DNA from: Streptosporangiaceae bacterium
GTDB lineage: Bacteria > Actinomycetota > Actinomycetes > Streptosporangiales > Streptosporangiaceae
Length of the DNA stretch: 6,392 nucleotides
Assembly: GCA_030043395.1 (NCBI GenBank)
Contig: JASHXW010000513.1
Coordinates: 1-6,392, forward strand
Reading direction: 5' to 3'
The position numbers were made by a program, and so were the translations under genes. The notes under the pieces are model-generated. The model saw nothing but the letters and a program-made list of their open reading frames with translations, had not been told where the DNA came from and did not search any database. This document shows, piece after piece, positions 1-5,929 of this stretch (positions are counted from its first letter, which is position 1; each line of letters starts with the position of its first letter).

Positions 1-228
1 AGGCGGCCGGGTGGGCGCCCTGGTCCCGGGAGGCGCCGAGGTCCTGCCGCCCGGCCGCTCCGGGGCTTGCGTGACGCCGGGCTGACCTGACGAGCCGACC
101 TCGCCACTCCCGGCGGGAGGCTGACCTGATCCAAGCCTGCGACGGCGACTGCGCGGCGCGACGAATGCACCACCGCCTGCGATCAGGACGATGACGACGG
201 CGCCGATGATGATGAGAACGGTTTCCAT
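1..228 (-). CDS. ftsY: Signal recognition particle receptor FtsY, N-terminal part, cut by the window edge
   Basis: FtsY is the membrane-associated GTPase that receives ribosomes bound to the signal recognition particle and passes them to the Sec translocon. Only the first 76 codons are here; the GTPase domain lies left of base 1. The protein begins METVLIIIGAVVIVLIAGGG, a hydrophobic segment (about residues 4-24) like the N-terminal membrane anchor of actinobacterial FtsY. A basic stretch, PRSRRRR, follows, consistent with the cytoplasmic side of the membrane. The remainder is Gly/Pro/Ser-rich with scattered charges, matching the disordered linker before the NG domain. The frame stays open to the window edge. 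The ATG is at 226-228, with only a weak GAAG motif upstream. The call rests on the N-terminal anchor and its position directly after smc, the usual actinobacterial order; no GTPase motif is visible here. Confidence 0.85.
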   Translation of the reverse strand, partial: METVLIIIGAVVIVLIAGGGAFVAPRSRRRRLGSGQPPAGSGEVGSSGQPGVTQAPERPGGRTSAPPGTRAPTRPP

Positions 229-266
229 GACGGCTTCAAGTCTGACAGAAGCAGCCGGCTAACCGC

Positions 267-289
267 GCCAGGCGGTCCTGTGGCCTGGC
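267..289 (-). repeat. Second inverted repeat in the smc-ftsY spacer
   Basis: gccaggc (267-273) and gcctggc (283-289) form a 7 bp stem around a nine-base loop, between the hairpin at 309-346 and the ftsY start. GCCTGGC is a common word in this GC-rich window, so a chance match is possible. There is no T run. I see no clear promoter in the rest of this 128 bp spacer. Confidence 0.3.
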
Positions 290-308
290 TGGCCGGATCG
301 CGCTTTGC

Positions 309-346
309 GGGTGCCTTTTGTGCTGAATCCAGCACACTACGCACCC
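309..346 (-). terminator. Two-tier hairpin just after smc, candidate terminator or processing site
   Basis: A perfect 7 bp stem, tgtgctg (319-325) with cagcaca (330-336), closes a four-base loop. It sits inside a second perfect 6 bp stem, gggtgc (309-314) with gcaccc (341-346), with a symmetric four-by-four internal loop. The structure starts ten bases after the smc stop codon. On the minus-strand transcript it is followed by CGCAAAGCG and not by a U run, so it is not a classic rho-independent terminator. It may attenuate, protect or mark cleavage between smc and ftsY (inference). Confidence 0.45.
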
Positions 347-356
347 TGAAAGCCGA

Positions 357-3300
357 TCAGGCAGTCTCGCGCTCCCGCAACCGCTGGCTGATCACGGCGG
401 AAACGCCGTCCGCGCGCATGGAGATCCCGTACAGCGAGTCGGCGATCTCCATGGTGCGCTTCTGGTGCGTGACGACGATCAGCTGGGAACCGGCCCTGAG
501 CTCGGTGAAGATATCGAGCAGCCGCTGCACGTTCGTGTCGTCCAGGGCGGCCTCGACCTCGTCAAGCACGTAGAACGGAGACGGCCTGGCCTTGAAGATG
601 GCCACGAGGAAGGCGATCGCGGTGAGTGAACGCTCACCGCCGGACAGCAGCGACAGCCGCTTGACCTTCTTGCCCGGCGGCCGCGCCTCGAACTCGATTC
701 CCGTGGTGAGCAGGTCATCGGGCTCGGTCAGCACGAGCTTGCCTTCTCCGCCTGGGAACACGCGCCCGAAGATGATCTCGAACTCCCGCGCGGTGTCGGC
801 GAAGGCATCGGCAAAGACCTGCTCCACCCGGTCGTCGACTTCCTTGACCACGGTCAGCAGGTCACGCCTGGTCTTGCGCAGGTCCTCGAGCTGGTTGACC
901 AGGAACGCATGCCGCTCCTCGAGCGCCGCGAACTCCTCAAGCGCCAGCGGATTGACCTTGCCGAGCTGGTCGAGCTGCCGCTGCGCCGCGTCGGCCCGCT
1001 TAGCTTGCTGTGCCCGGTCATAGCTCATCGGCGGCTGGTCGGGATCGGCGGCGGGAATCGGCACCTCCGGGCCGTACTCGGCGACCAGCGCCTGCACTTC
1101 CACGGCGTACTCAGCCACCGCCTTTTCCTGCACCTGCTCCAGGCGCAGCCGCCGCTCCGCCCTGGCTACCTCGGCACCGTGAGCTGTGTTGACGACCTTG
1201 TCGAGGCTGGCGGACGCCTCGCGGATCCGCGCCCTGACGGCCTTGAGCTGCTCGTCCCGGCCGGAGTGGGCGATCTCGGCCTCCGCGCGCTCGGCGTCAG
1301 CCAGCTGCAAGGACCGCTCGATGGCAGCCAGCGTCAGCCGTGCTCCCTGGGCTACCGCGCTGGCGACCGTGGCCTCGGCGGCCCTGCGCCGAGTTCGCTC
1401 CGCCGCCCTGGCGATCGCGTGCCGCTCGGCGAGCGCGGCAGAGGCCAGCGCGTCGGCCCGCCCGCTGATCGCCCGCAACCGCTCCTCGACGGTCCGCACC
1501 TCAAGCCTGGCGTCCATCTCCGTGCTCCTGGCCGCCGCCGCGCTGTCGGCCAGCGCCTGCCGCGCTGCGCCGGACAAGGCGGCCCGGTTGTCGCTGACCT
1601 GCGGGCTACCGGGGCGCTCGTCGCCGTCGCCGGCCCTCGTCTCTAGCGCCTCGTCGTCGCCTAGCTCGGCAGTCCCGTCAGCCGGAACCGCGCCCTGCTC
1701 GGACTCCGCGGAGATCTTCGCCTCGATCTCGGCGAGCTGCTTCGCGCTGTTCTCGGCCGAACGATCCGCTGCCGCGATCGCCGCGGCCAGCCGCGCAGCC
1801 TCGTCCTGCGCCGCGCGCGCCGCCCCGGCCAGCGAGCCGAGCCTGCCGGAGATCTCGGCGGCGGCGGCGTCCACCTCGTGCATGGCGGCCTGCGCCTCGG
1901 CGAGTATCTCCCTGGCACGATCCTCTTCCTCGACCGCGTCGGCCAGCTCGCGCTCCGCGCGCTGCGCGGCGAGCTCGGCCTCGGCGAGTTCCGCGGCCGC
2001 CTCCTGCGCGGCGGCCCGCAGGCCGATCAGGCTCTGGTCGTCCGCCGAGCCACCCCGCGCCCAGTAGGCCCCGAGCAGGTCGCCGTCGGTCGTCACGACC
2101 GCGACTGAAGGGTCGGCCCGCACCAGCTCGAGCCCGCTAGCCAGATCTGGCACCACGAGAACGCCGCCGAGCAGCGACTCGATCACGTCAGCGAGCTCAT
2201 CCGGTGCCTTCACCAGATCAACAGCAGCGATAACATGGCCAGTCCCCGGCTCGCCGTCACCAGGGCCAGTCGTTCGCGGCCGCCGGTCAGCTTGCGGCCT
2301 TCCCGCGATAACCAGGTCCGCGCGGCCAGCCTTGCTCTTGCGCAGCTCTCGCAGGATGTCCGCCGCGGACTCCAGGTCGCGCACCGCGACAGCGGATGCC
2401 GATGCGCCGAGTGCCGCCGCGATCGCCTCGGTGGCTCCTTCGGCCACGGTCAGCAGCTCAGCGAGCGGACCGAGCACACCGGGGTAGGCCTCGTCGTCGG
2501 CCAGCAGCACTGCCGACGCGTCGGCCCCGCGGCGAACCGCCTCGGCCAGTGCGCCGGCCCTGGCGCGCAGTCCAGCCCTGGTGTCGCTGAGCGCATGTTC
2601 GGCCTTACGCAGGCGCCGTACGCGAGCGGACATCTCCTGGACGGAGGCCGTCGCCCGCTCGCTCGCGTCCACGAGCGAGGTACGGTCCTCGTCTCGTCCG
2701 CCGTAGTGATCTTGCAGCTCGCCGTACTGCTGCTGCGCCTGCTCGGCCCGGGACCTGGCGGCGGCCAGTTCCTTGGCGAGCCGGCCCGCCTCTTCCTGGG
2801 CGGCGGCCAGCCTGCTCCTGGCCGCGCTCGCCTGGCCGCGCAGCCTGGCCAGCCGCTCGGCCCGCTCGGCCGCCTCCCTGGCGTCGGCAGCGATCTGGCG
2901 CTCGGCCTCGGCCAGTGCCGTCTCAGCCGCGGTGCGCGCGGCGATCGCGGTCGTGAGCTGCTCGCGCGCTGCGGCGAGGCGCTCGCTGAGCGCCCGCTCC
3001 TGCTCCCGCAGTGTGGCTGCCTCCTGCTCGAGCTGGTCAGGGTCGCGTCCTGGCCGGGGCGGCTCTGGCGGCGCGGACAGGTGCATGTGCCGCTCAGCGG
3101 CCAGGTCGGCGATCGCCCGTACCCTCTCGGCGAGCCCGCCGAGCGCGAAGAAGGTCTGCTGCGCGGCCGCCAGGCGCGGCGCGTCCTGCTGCTCGGCGGC
3201 CTCGAGCTCGGCCTCATGCTGCCTGGCTGATGCCAGCAGGCTGTCCAGCTCGGCCCGGGCGGCGCTGGCCGCGGTCTCGTCTGCCTGGTCCCTGGCGAGC

Positions 3301-4019
3301 GCACCGGACAAGGTCACGTAGTCGTCGGCGAGCAGGCGCAGCCTGGCGTCGCGGAGGTCGGCCTGGATGACAGCGGCCCTGCGGGCAAGCTGGGCCTGCC
3401 GTCCGAGCGGCTTGAGCTGGCGGCCAAGCTCGGAGGTGAGGTCGACCAGCCTGGTCATGTTGGCCTGCATCGCGTCAAGCTTGCGCAGCGCCTTCTCCTT
3501 GCGCCGCCGGTGCTTGCCTACGCCTGCCGCCTCCTCGATCAGCGCCCTGCGCGCCTCGGGACCGGCGTTCAGTATGTCGTCCAGGTGCCCCTGCCCGACG
3601 ATGACGTGCATCTCACGGCCAAGACCGGTGTCGGACAGCAGTTCCTGGACGTCGAGCAGCCGGCACTGGTGGCCGTTGATCGCATATTCACTTTGGCCGG
3701 TGCGGAAGAGCAGCCGGCTGATCGTGACCTCGGCATAGTCAATGGGCAGCGCGCCGTCGCTGTTGTCGATCGTGAGGGTGACCTCGGCCCGGCCGAGCGC
3801 CGCACGGCCCGCGGTGCCGGCGAAGACGACGTCCTCCATCTTGCCGCCGCGCAGTGGCTTGACGCCCTGCTGGCCCATGACCCAGGAGAACGCGTCGACG
3901 ACGTTGGACTTGCCTGACCCGTTCGGGCCCACGACGCAGGTGATGCCTGGCTCGAAGCTCAGCGTCGTCGCGGAAGCGAACGACTTAAAGCCACGCAGAG
4001 TGAGGGTCTTCAGGTACAT
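357..4019 (-). CDS. smc: Chromosome segregation protein SMC (condensin ATPase)
   Basis: SMC forms ring-shaped dimers that, with ScpA and ScpB (not in this window), extrude DNA loops to compact and separate sister chromosomes. The 1220-residue protein is complete and close to the usual ~1190. The N-terminal head begins MYLKTLTLRGFKSF and has Walker A GPNGSGKS (31-38) and the LRGGKMEDVVFAG segment with Arg57. Coiled-coil arm one runs about 165-500, rich in Ala, Glu, Arg and Gln. The hinge is about 510-655, from YPGVLGPL to YWARGGS, with a Pro/Gly/Arg-rich loop near 570-592. Arm two is about 665-1030, interrupted at 775-811 by an acidic Gly/Pro-rich stretch. The C-terminal head has signature LSGGE (1125-1129) and Walker B FYVLDEVEAALDD with Asp1153 and catalytic Glu1154. 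The Q-loop reads MGQQ where MGEQ is common. It starts at ATG with GAGGAG eight bases upstream. ftsY follows after 128 bp on the same strand, as in other actinobacteria. No frameshift is seen. Confidence 0.98.
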   Translation of the reverse strand: MYLKTLTLRGFKSFASATTLSFEPGITCVVGPNGSGKSNVVDAFSWVMGQQGVKPLRGGKMEDVVFAGTAGRAALGRAEVTLTIDNSDGALPIDYAEVTISRLLFRTGQSEYAINGHQCRLLDVQELLSDTGLGREMHVIVGQGHLDDILNAGPEARRALIEEAAGVGKHRRRKEKALRKLDAMQANMTRLVDLTSELGRQLKPLGRQAQLARRAAVIQADLRDARLRLLADDYVTLSGALARDQADETAASAARAELDSLLASARQHEAELEAAEQQDAPRLAAAQQTFFALGGLAERVRAIADLAAERHMHLSAPPEPPRPGRDPDQLEQEAATLREQERALSERLAAAREQLTTAIAARTAAETALAEAERQIAADAREAAERAERLARLRGQASAARSRLAAAQEEAGRLAKELAAARSRAEQAQQQYGELQDHYGGRDEDRTSLVDASERATASVQEMSARVRRLRKAEHALSDTRAGLRARAGALAEAVRRGADASAVLLADDEAYPGVLGPLAELLTVAEGATEAIAAALGASASAVAVRDLESAADILRELRKSKAGRADLVIAGRPQADRRPRTTGPGDGEPGTGHVIAAVDLVKAPDELADVIESLLGGVLVVPDLASGLELVRADPSVAVVTTDGDLLGAYWARGGSADDQSLIGLRAAAQEAAAELAEAELAAQRAERELADAVEEEDRAREILAEAQAAMHEVDAAAAEISGRLGSLAGAARAAQDEAARLAAAIAAADRSAENSAKQLAEIEAKISAESEQGAVPADGTAELGDDEALETRAGDGDERPGSPQVSDNRAALSGAARQALADSAAAARSTEMDARLEVRTVEERLRAISGRADALASAALAERHAIARAAERTRRRAAEATVASAVAQGARLTLAAIERSLQLADAERAEAEIAHSGRDEQLKAVRARIREASASLDKVVNTAHGAEVARAERRLRLEQVQEKAVAEYAVEVQALVAEYGPEVPIPAADPDQPPMSYDRAQQAKRADAAQRQLDQLGKVNPLALEEFAALEERHAFLVNQLEDLRKTRRDLLTVVKEVDDRVEQVFADAFADTAREFEIIFGRVFPGGEGKLVLTEPDDLLTTGIEFEARPPGKKVKRLSLLSGGERSLTAIAFLVAIFKARPSPFYVLDEVEAALDDTNVQRLLDIFTELRAGSQLIVVTHQKRTMEIADSLYGISMRADGVSAVISQRLRERETA

Positions 4020-4027
4020 GCCTGCTT

Positions 4028-4033
4028 CTCCTC
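4028..4033 (-). promoter_or_regulatory. smc: Ribosome binding site of smc
   Basis: The minus strand reads GAGGAG, an eight-base spacer, then ATG (4017-4019). This strong Shine-Dalgarno match fixes the smc start at the codon that also gives the expected MYLKTLTLRGFKSF beginning. Confidence 0.75.
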
Positions 4034-4057
4034 ACCAGTCCACCGCGGTCTCACCGC

Positions 4058-4063
4058 ACCCTA
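4058..4063 (-). promoter_or_regulatory. smc: Possible -10 element of an smc promoter
   Basis: The minus strand reads TAGGGT here, fitting the TAGRRT form of actinobacterial -10 elements. It would place the transcription start about 30-35 bases before the smc ATG. The corresponding -35 region (around CGGATC, 17 bp upstream) is poor, so this is a weak call. smc may instead be read from the promoter proposed near 4607-4635. Confidence 0.25.
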
Positions 4064-4085
4064 CCGTGCAACGCTGCCGCGATCC

Positions 4086-4116
4086 GGCCACCAGCGGGCT
4101 ACCCGCCGGCGTGGCC
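4086..4116 (-). terminator. Inverted repeat upstream of smc, possible hairpin or weak terminator
   Basis: Two nested arms: ggccac (4086-4091) with gtggcc (4111-4116), and gcggg (4094-4098) with cccgc (4102-4106) around a three-base loop, separated by short unequal bulges. The stem is eleven pairs, nearly all G-C. There is no T run on either side, so it is not a standard intrinsic terminator; U-less hairpins are proposed as terminators in actinobacteria. It could separate the small gene from smc or form part of the smc promoter region. The assignment is tentative. Confidence 0.3.
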
Positions 4117-4207
4117 GTTATTCGGGCAGCCGACACTGCTATTTCGGCCAGCCAGCACTGCCCTTTCCGGGCAGCCGGCAATGCCCTTTCCGGGCAACCA
4201 GCAGCGC
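4117..4207. repeat. Tandem array, four units of 22-23 bp
   Basis: Units are 4117-4139, 4140-4161 (one base shorter), 4162-4184 and 4185-4207. The two right-hand units share a 12 bp start, cctttccgggca. The plus-strand consensus is roughly a T-rich TTTCC stretch, then GGGCAGCC, then a GCACTGC-like end. The array fills much of the spacer between the 62-residue gene and smc and abuts a hairpin at 4086-4116. It has too few copies and no spacers, so it is not a CRISPR. Function unknown. Confidence 0.65.
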
Positions 4208-4289
4208 CGGAGGTGCACGATCACACCACCGTCTAGCGAGAGACAGTCAGGTACGTCCGGAACCTGCTAGTTTGTGCGACCCCAAGGCG

Positions 4290-4353
4290 GTGCAGCCCGC
4301 AATCGGTGCAGCCTAAAGTCTGGGCAGCCTCAAGTCAGGGCAGGCTCACGGTC
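4290..4353. repeat. Tandem array, four units with an exact 16 bp period
   Basis: Four units begin at 4290, 4306, 4322 and 4338, exactly 16 bp apart. Their first eight bases are gtgcagcc, gtgcagcc, gggcagcc and gggcaggc; the second halves are looser (cgcaatcg, taaagtct, tcaagtca, tcacggtc). The last unit and a half lie inside the end of the 62-residue gene (stop at 4330-4332) and the rest are in the spacer before smc. The core resembles that of the other array at 4117-4207. It could be a decayed simple repeat or a set of binding sites; the sequence alone does not decide. Confidence 0.55.
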
Positions 4354-4518
4354 GTCGATCAGCATCTCATGACCGACTCCTGCAGCGAGCACATCGTTCA
4401 CTTCCTGAAGCCGGGCAAGCTCGGCCTCAAGATCACGAACTCTGCGCTGGAGTCGGCGCATCTCAGAAACCATGCGGGGATCTGGCCCGCCAACATGGCC
4501 AAGCAGAGCCTTCGCCAT
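4330..4518 (-). CDS. Small coiled-coil protein of unknown function, 62 residues
   Basis: No function can be assigned. The protein starts MAKALLGHVGGPDPR, then forms a charged helix with a perfect hydrophobic 4-3 pattern: Met16, Met20, Leu23, Val27, Leu30, Leu34, Leu37, Asn41, Leu44. This is a leucine-zipper-like coiled coil, and the single Asn at a core position is typical of parallel dimers (inference). The tail is DDREPALT. There is no signal peptide or membrane segment, so it is probably cytoplasmic. The ATG at 4518 is chosen because GGAGG lies ten bases upstream and because the sequence before it, in a frame open to about 4635, looks non-coding (Cys-rich and irregular). It lies between acylphosphatase and smc on the same strand, 310 bp before smc. 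The MAKALLGHVGG start feels familiar from small actinobacterial hypothetical proteins, but that is recollection, not a search. Real gene: likely, given the ribosome site and the heptads. Confidence 0.72.
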   Translation of the reverse strand: MAKALLGHVGGPDPRMVSEMRRLQRRVRDLEAELARLQEVNDVLAAGVGHEMLIDDREPALT

Positions 4519-4528
4519 TGCTTGAGGT

Positions 4529-4533
4529 CCTCC
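4529..4533 (-). promoter_or_regulatory. Ribosome binding site that sets the start of the 62-residue gene
   Basis: The minus strand reads GGAGG, then ten bases, then ATG (4516-4518). This is the best Shine-Dalgarno match in the spacer and supports the short form of the gene over longer in-frame versions beginning upstream. Confidence 0.6.
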
Positions 4534-4589
4534 ACACTGAGTGACCAGAGTGGGCGCGCACGCAGAAACGCAGAACCGCGCCAGGTTGC

Positions 4590-4656
4590 GCGCAGGTAAC
4601 GCATCCATCGTCCCATCACAAGGCCATCCGGTCAAGTTGGCGTTTGCGCAGGTAAC
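4590..4656. repeat. Pair of 11 bp direct repeats around a candidate promoter
   Basis: The word gcgcaggtaac (GTTACCTGCGC on the minus strand) occurs at 4590-4600 and again at 4646-4656, 56 bp apart, in the spacer between the acylphosphatase and 62-residue-protein genes. The left copy overlaps an 8 bp palindrome, TGCGCGCA (4587-4594). One copy lies just upstream of a possible -35 element and the other near the predicted transcription start, a layout that would suit binding sites for a regulator. That role is inference; I do not recognise the motif as a known operator. Confidence 0.5.
4607..4635 (-). promoter_or_regulatory. Candidate housekeeping promoter for the 62-residue gene and possibly smc
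   Basis: On the minus strand TTGACC (4630-4635) is followed, after exactly 17 bp, by GACGAT (4607-4612). The first matches the -35 consensus TTGACA at five of six positions. The -10 element is weak, keeping the key A at position 2 and T at position 6, but is preceded by TGG, an extended -10 pattern. Transcription would start near 4600, leaving a leader of about 80 nt before the ATG at 4518. It sits in the 155 bp gap after the acylphosphatase gene, where a new transcription unit is plausible. This is read by eye, without experimental support. Confidence 0.33.
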
Positions 4657-4673
4657 AGGGGTGTCGCGGGCTG

Positions 4674-5060
4674 TCAGCGTTCCACGAAGCCGGTAAGGCC
4701 GCCGCGCGCTGAGTCCCAGCGGTGAGTGACCTCCACGACATACCCGGGCACGTCTGGCCCGCTGAGCCTGTTCAGCAGCACGGCGCAGTTCTCGCGGTCA
4801 CCCTCGGCCACGATCTTGACGCGGCCGTCGAGCAGGTTCTCGGCCATGCCGATCAGCCCGAGCTCGAGGGCGCTGGCCCGGACCCACCAGCGGAAACCGA
4901 CGCCCTGAACTCGTCCGCGGACCCACGCGGTCAGCCTGGCCTGCGCGCTCAGCGCCGAGCTGCCCGGGCCCTGGCCGGGTCCCGCGGAGCCGGGCGGGTC
5001 GCCAACCGGCTGGCTGCCCTCGGCTCCGGCGTCGTCATCAGCGTCCCAGATGAAGGTCAC
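4674..5060 (-). CDS. acyP: Acylphosphatase with N-terminal low-complexity extension
   Basis: Small cytoplasmic enzyme that hydrolyses carboxyl-phosphate bonds such as acetyl phosphate or 1,3-bisphosphoglycerate; its physiological role in bacteria is unclear. The catalytic domain is residues about 41-128 of 128. It has the signature [14 protein letters not shown], where Arg57 matches the phosphate-binding arginine, and [14 protein letters not shown], where Asn75 matches the catalytic asparagine. Their 18-residue spacing equals that of Arg23/Asn41 in the human enzyme. It ends [10 protein letters not shown], typical of actinobacterial homologues. The chosen start is GTG at 5058-5060, overlapping the mutM TGA as GTGA, with AGGGGG five bases upstream. 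No ATG, GTG or TTG lies in frame between this codon and the domain, so the start is well constrained. The first ~40 residues (acidic WDADDD, then Gly/Pro/Ser-rich) exceed the usual ~90-residue family length and are probably disordered. Translation is likely coupled to mutM. Confidence 0.93.
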   Translation of the reverse strand: MTFIWDADDDAGAEGSQPVGDPPGSAGPGQGPGSSALSAQARLTAWVRGRVQGVGFRWWVRASALELGLIGMAENLLDGRVKIVAEGDRENCAVLLNRLSGPDVPGYVVEVTHRWDSARGGLTGFVER

Positions 5061-5908
5061 CAGCGCCCCCTGCGCGGGCGCGCCTGGCACTTCGGGCAGC
5101 TGTAGGACGAGCGGTTCATGAACTTCTCGCGCACGATCGGCGTCCCGCAGCGAGGGCACGGCTCGCCCTGCCTGCCGTAGACGGCCAGCGACCGGTCGAA
5201 GTAGCCGCTCTGCCCGTTGACCTGGACGTACAGGCTGTCGAACGAGGTACCGCCCGCCGCGATCGCCTCGTCGAAGACCTCCCGCACAGCGCCGAGCAGG
5301 CGGACCACGTCCGCCTTGCGCAGCGCGTCAGTACCCCGGGCCCAGTGCAGCTTCGCACGCCAGAGCGACTCGTCGGCGTAGATGTTGCCGACGCCGCTGA
5401 CCAGTGACTGATCGAGCAGCGCGCGCTTGATCCCCGTCCGCCTACCGCGAAGCCTGGTAGCGAACCGGTCGTCGTCGAAGGCCGGCTCGAGCGGATCGGG
5501 CGCGATGTGGGCGATGGCCGCAGGCAGCTCGGCGCCGCCAGGTGCGTAGGAGAGGTGGCCGAACGTGCGCTGATCGACAAAGCGCAGGTCCGGGCCGCCG
5601 TCAGTGAACGCGAACCTGGCGCGCACATGCGGCGAGAGCGGGCGGTCGGGGTCGCCGACGACAAGCTGGCCGCTCATGCCCAGGTGGGCGATCAATGCAT
5701 CCTCGCCGACTGGCAGCCACAGGTACTTGCCGCGGCGGCGCGCGTCGCCGACCGTGCCGCCGCGCAGCGCGGCAGCGAAGTCATCGGGACCGGCCACGTA
5801 GCGCCGGGCCACCCTGGGGTGCAGGAGCTGCACGTCGTCGAACGTGCGGCCGCTGACGTGGCGCTGGAGCCCAGTCCGTACGGTCTCCACCTCGGGAAGT
5901 TCGGGCAC
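5057..5908 (-). CDS. mutM: Formamidopyrimidine-DNA glycosylase / AP lyase (Fpg)
   Basis: Base-excision-repair enzyme that removes 8-oxoguanine and ring-opened purines and then cleaves the abasic site. The 283-residue protein has the normal family length. It begins [14 protein letters not shown]: Pro2, exposed after Met removal, is the Schiff-base nucleophile and Glu3 the catalytic acid. A lysine in RRRGKYLWL (Lys61) matches the conserved catalytic-site lysine, and HLGMSGQL follows. The helix-two-turn-helix segment [20 protein letters not shown] is intact. The C-terminal zinc finger is complete, Cys-X2-Cys (CPRC), 16 residues, then Cys-X2-Cys (CPKC). The start codon is GTG (5906-5908), fixed by the invariant PELPE start. 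The ribosome site is weak (GAAG and GGGA runs in the 21 bp gap after rnc). Its TGA stop overlaps the GTG of the acylphosphatase gene. Nothing suggests inactivity. MutM is preferred over Nei because of the PELPE start, the zinc finger and the synteny. Confidence 0.97.
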   Translation of the reverse strand: MPELPEVETVRTGLQRHVSGRTFDDVQLLHPRVARRYVAGPDDFAAALRGGTVGDARRRGKYLWLPVGEDALIAHLGMSGQLVVGDPDRPLSPHVRARFAFTDGGPDLRFVDQRTFGHLSYAPGGAELPAAIAHIAPDPLEPAFDDDRFATRLRGRRTGIKRALLDQSLVSGVGNIYADESLWRAKLHWARGTDALRKADVVRLLGAVREVFDEAIAAGGTSFDSLYVQVNGQSGYFDRSLAVYGRQGEPCPRCGTPIVREKFMNRSSYSCPKCQARPRRGRW

Positions 5909-5929
5909 GGTGACCGCTTCGCGTTCCCG

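Noticed and set aside
280..573. Plus-strand frame across the 3' end of smc
   Set aside because: Mostly antisense to smc and without a known motif; its first part runs through the hairpin at 309-346.
1186..3230. Long plus-strand open frames opposite smc (1186-2067 and 2235-3230)
   Set aside because: They are antisense to a clear smc gene, have biased Ala/Ser/Arg or Gly/Leu composition typical of GC-rich shadow frames, and show no recognisable domain.
4101..4220. Short minus-strand frame through the 23 bp repeats starting at a GTG near 4217
   Set aside because: About 39 residues of repeat-derived sequence with no good ribosome site; no evidence of coding.
3742..4236. Plus-strand frame running from smc into the repeat array
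   Set aside because: Antisense to the conserved smc N-terminus, then translates tandem repeats; no family resemblance.
4117..4353. CRISPR array
   Set aside because: Repeats are short, contiguous and degenerate with no spacers, and no cas gene is nearby.
4306..4599. Plus-strand 97-residue frame opposite the 62-residue gene
   Set aside because: The minus-strand gene has a good ribosome site and a perfect heptad pattern, so this is more likely its shadow.
4398..4619. Minus-strand 73-residue frame overlapping the 62-residue gene
   Set aside because: It overlaps a better supported gene in another frame and has Trp/Arg-rich composition without a pattern.
4519..4635. Longer version of the 62-residue gene beginning at 4635
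   Set aside because: The extra 39 residues look non-coding, the start would be TTG lying inside the candidate -35, and GGAGG sits just before the ATG at 4518.
4020..4673. tRNA or other structured RNA gene in the long spacer
   Set aside because: No cloverleaf, no conserved T-arm sequence and no recognisable riboswitch core seen on either strand by eye.
5061..5159. Acylphosphatase starting upstream inside mutM at 5159
   Set aside because: It would lie within the mutM zinc-finger coding region in another frame; the GTG overlapping the mutM stop is the standard coupled arrangement.
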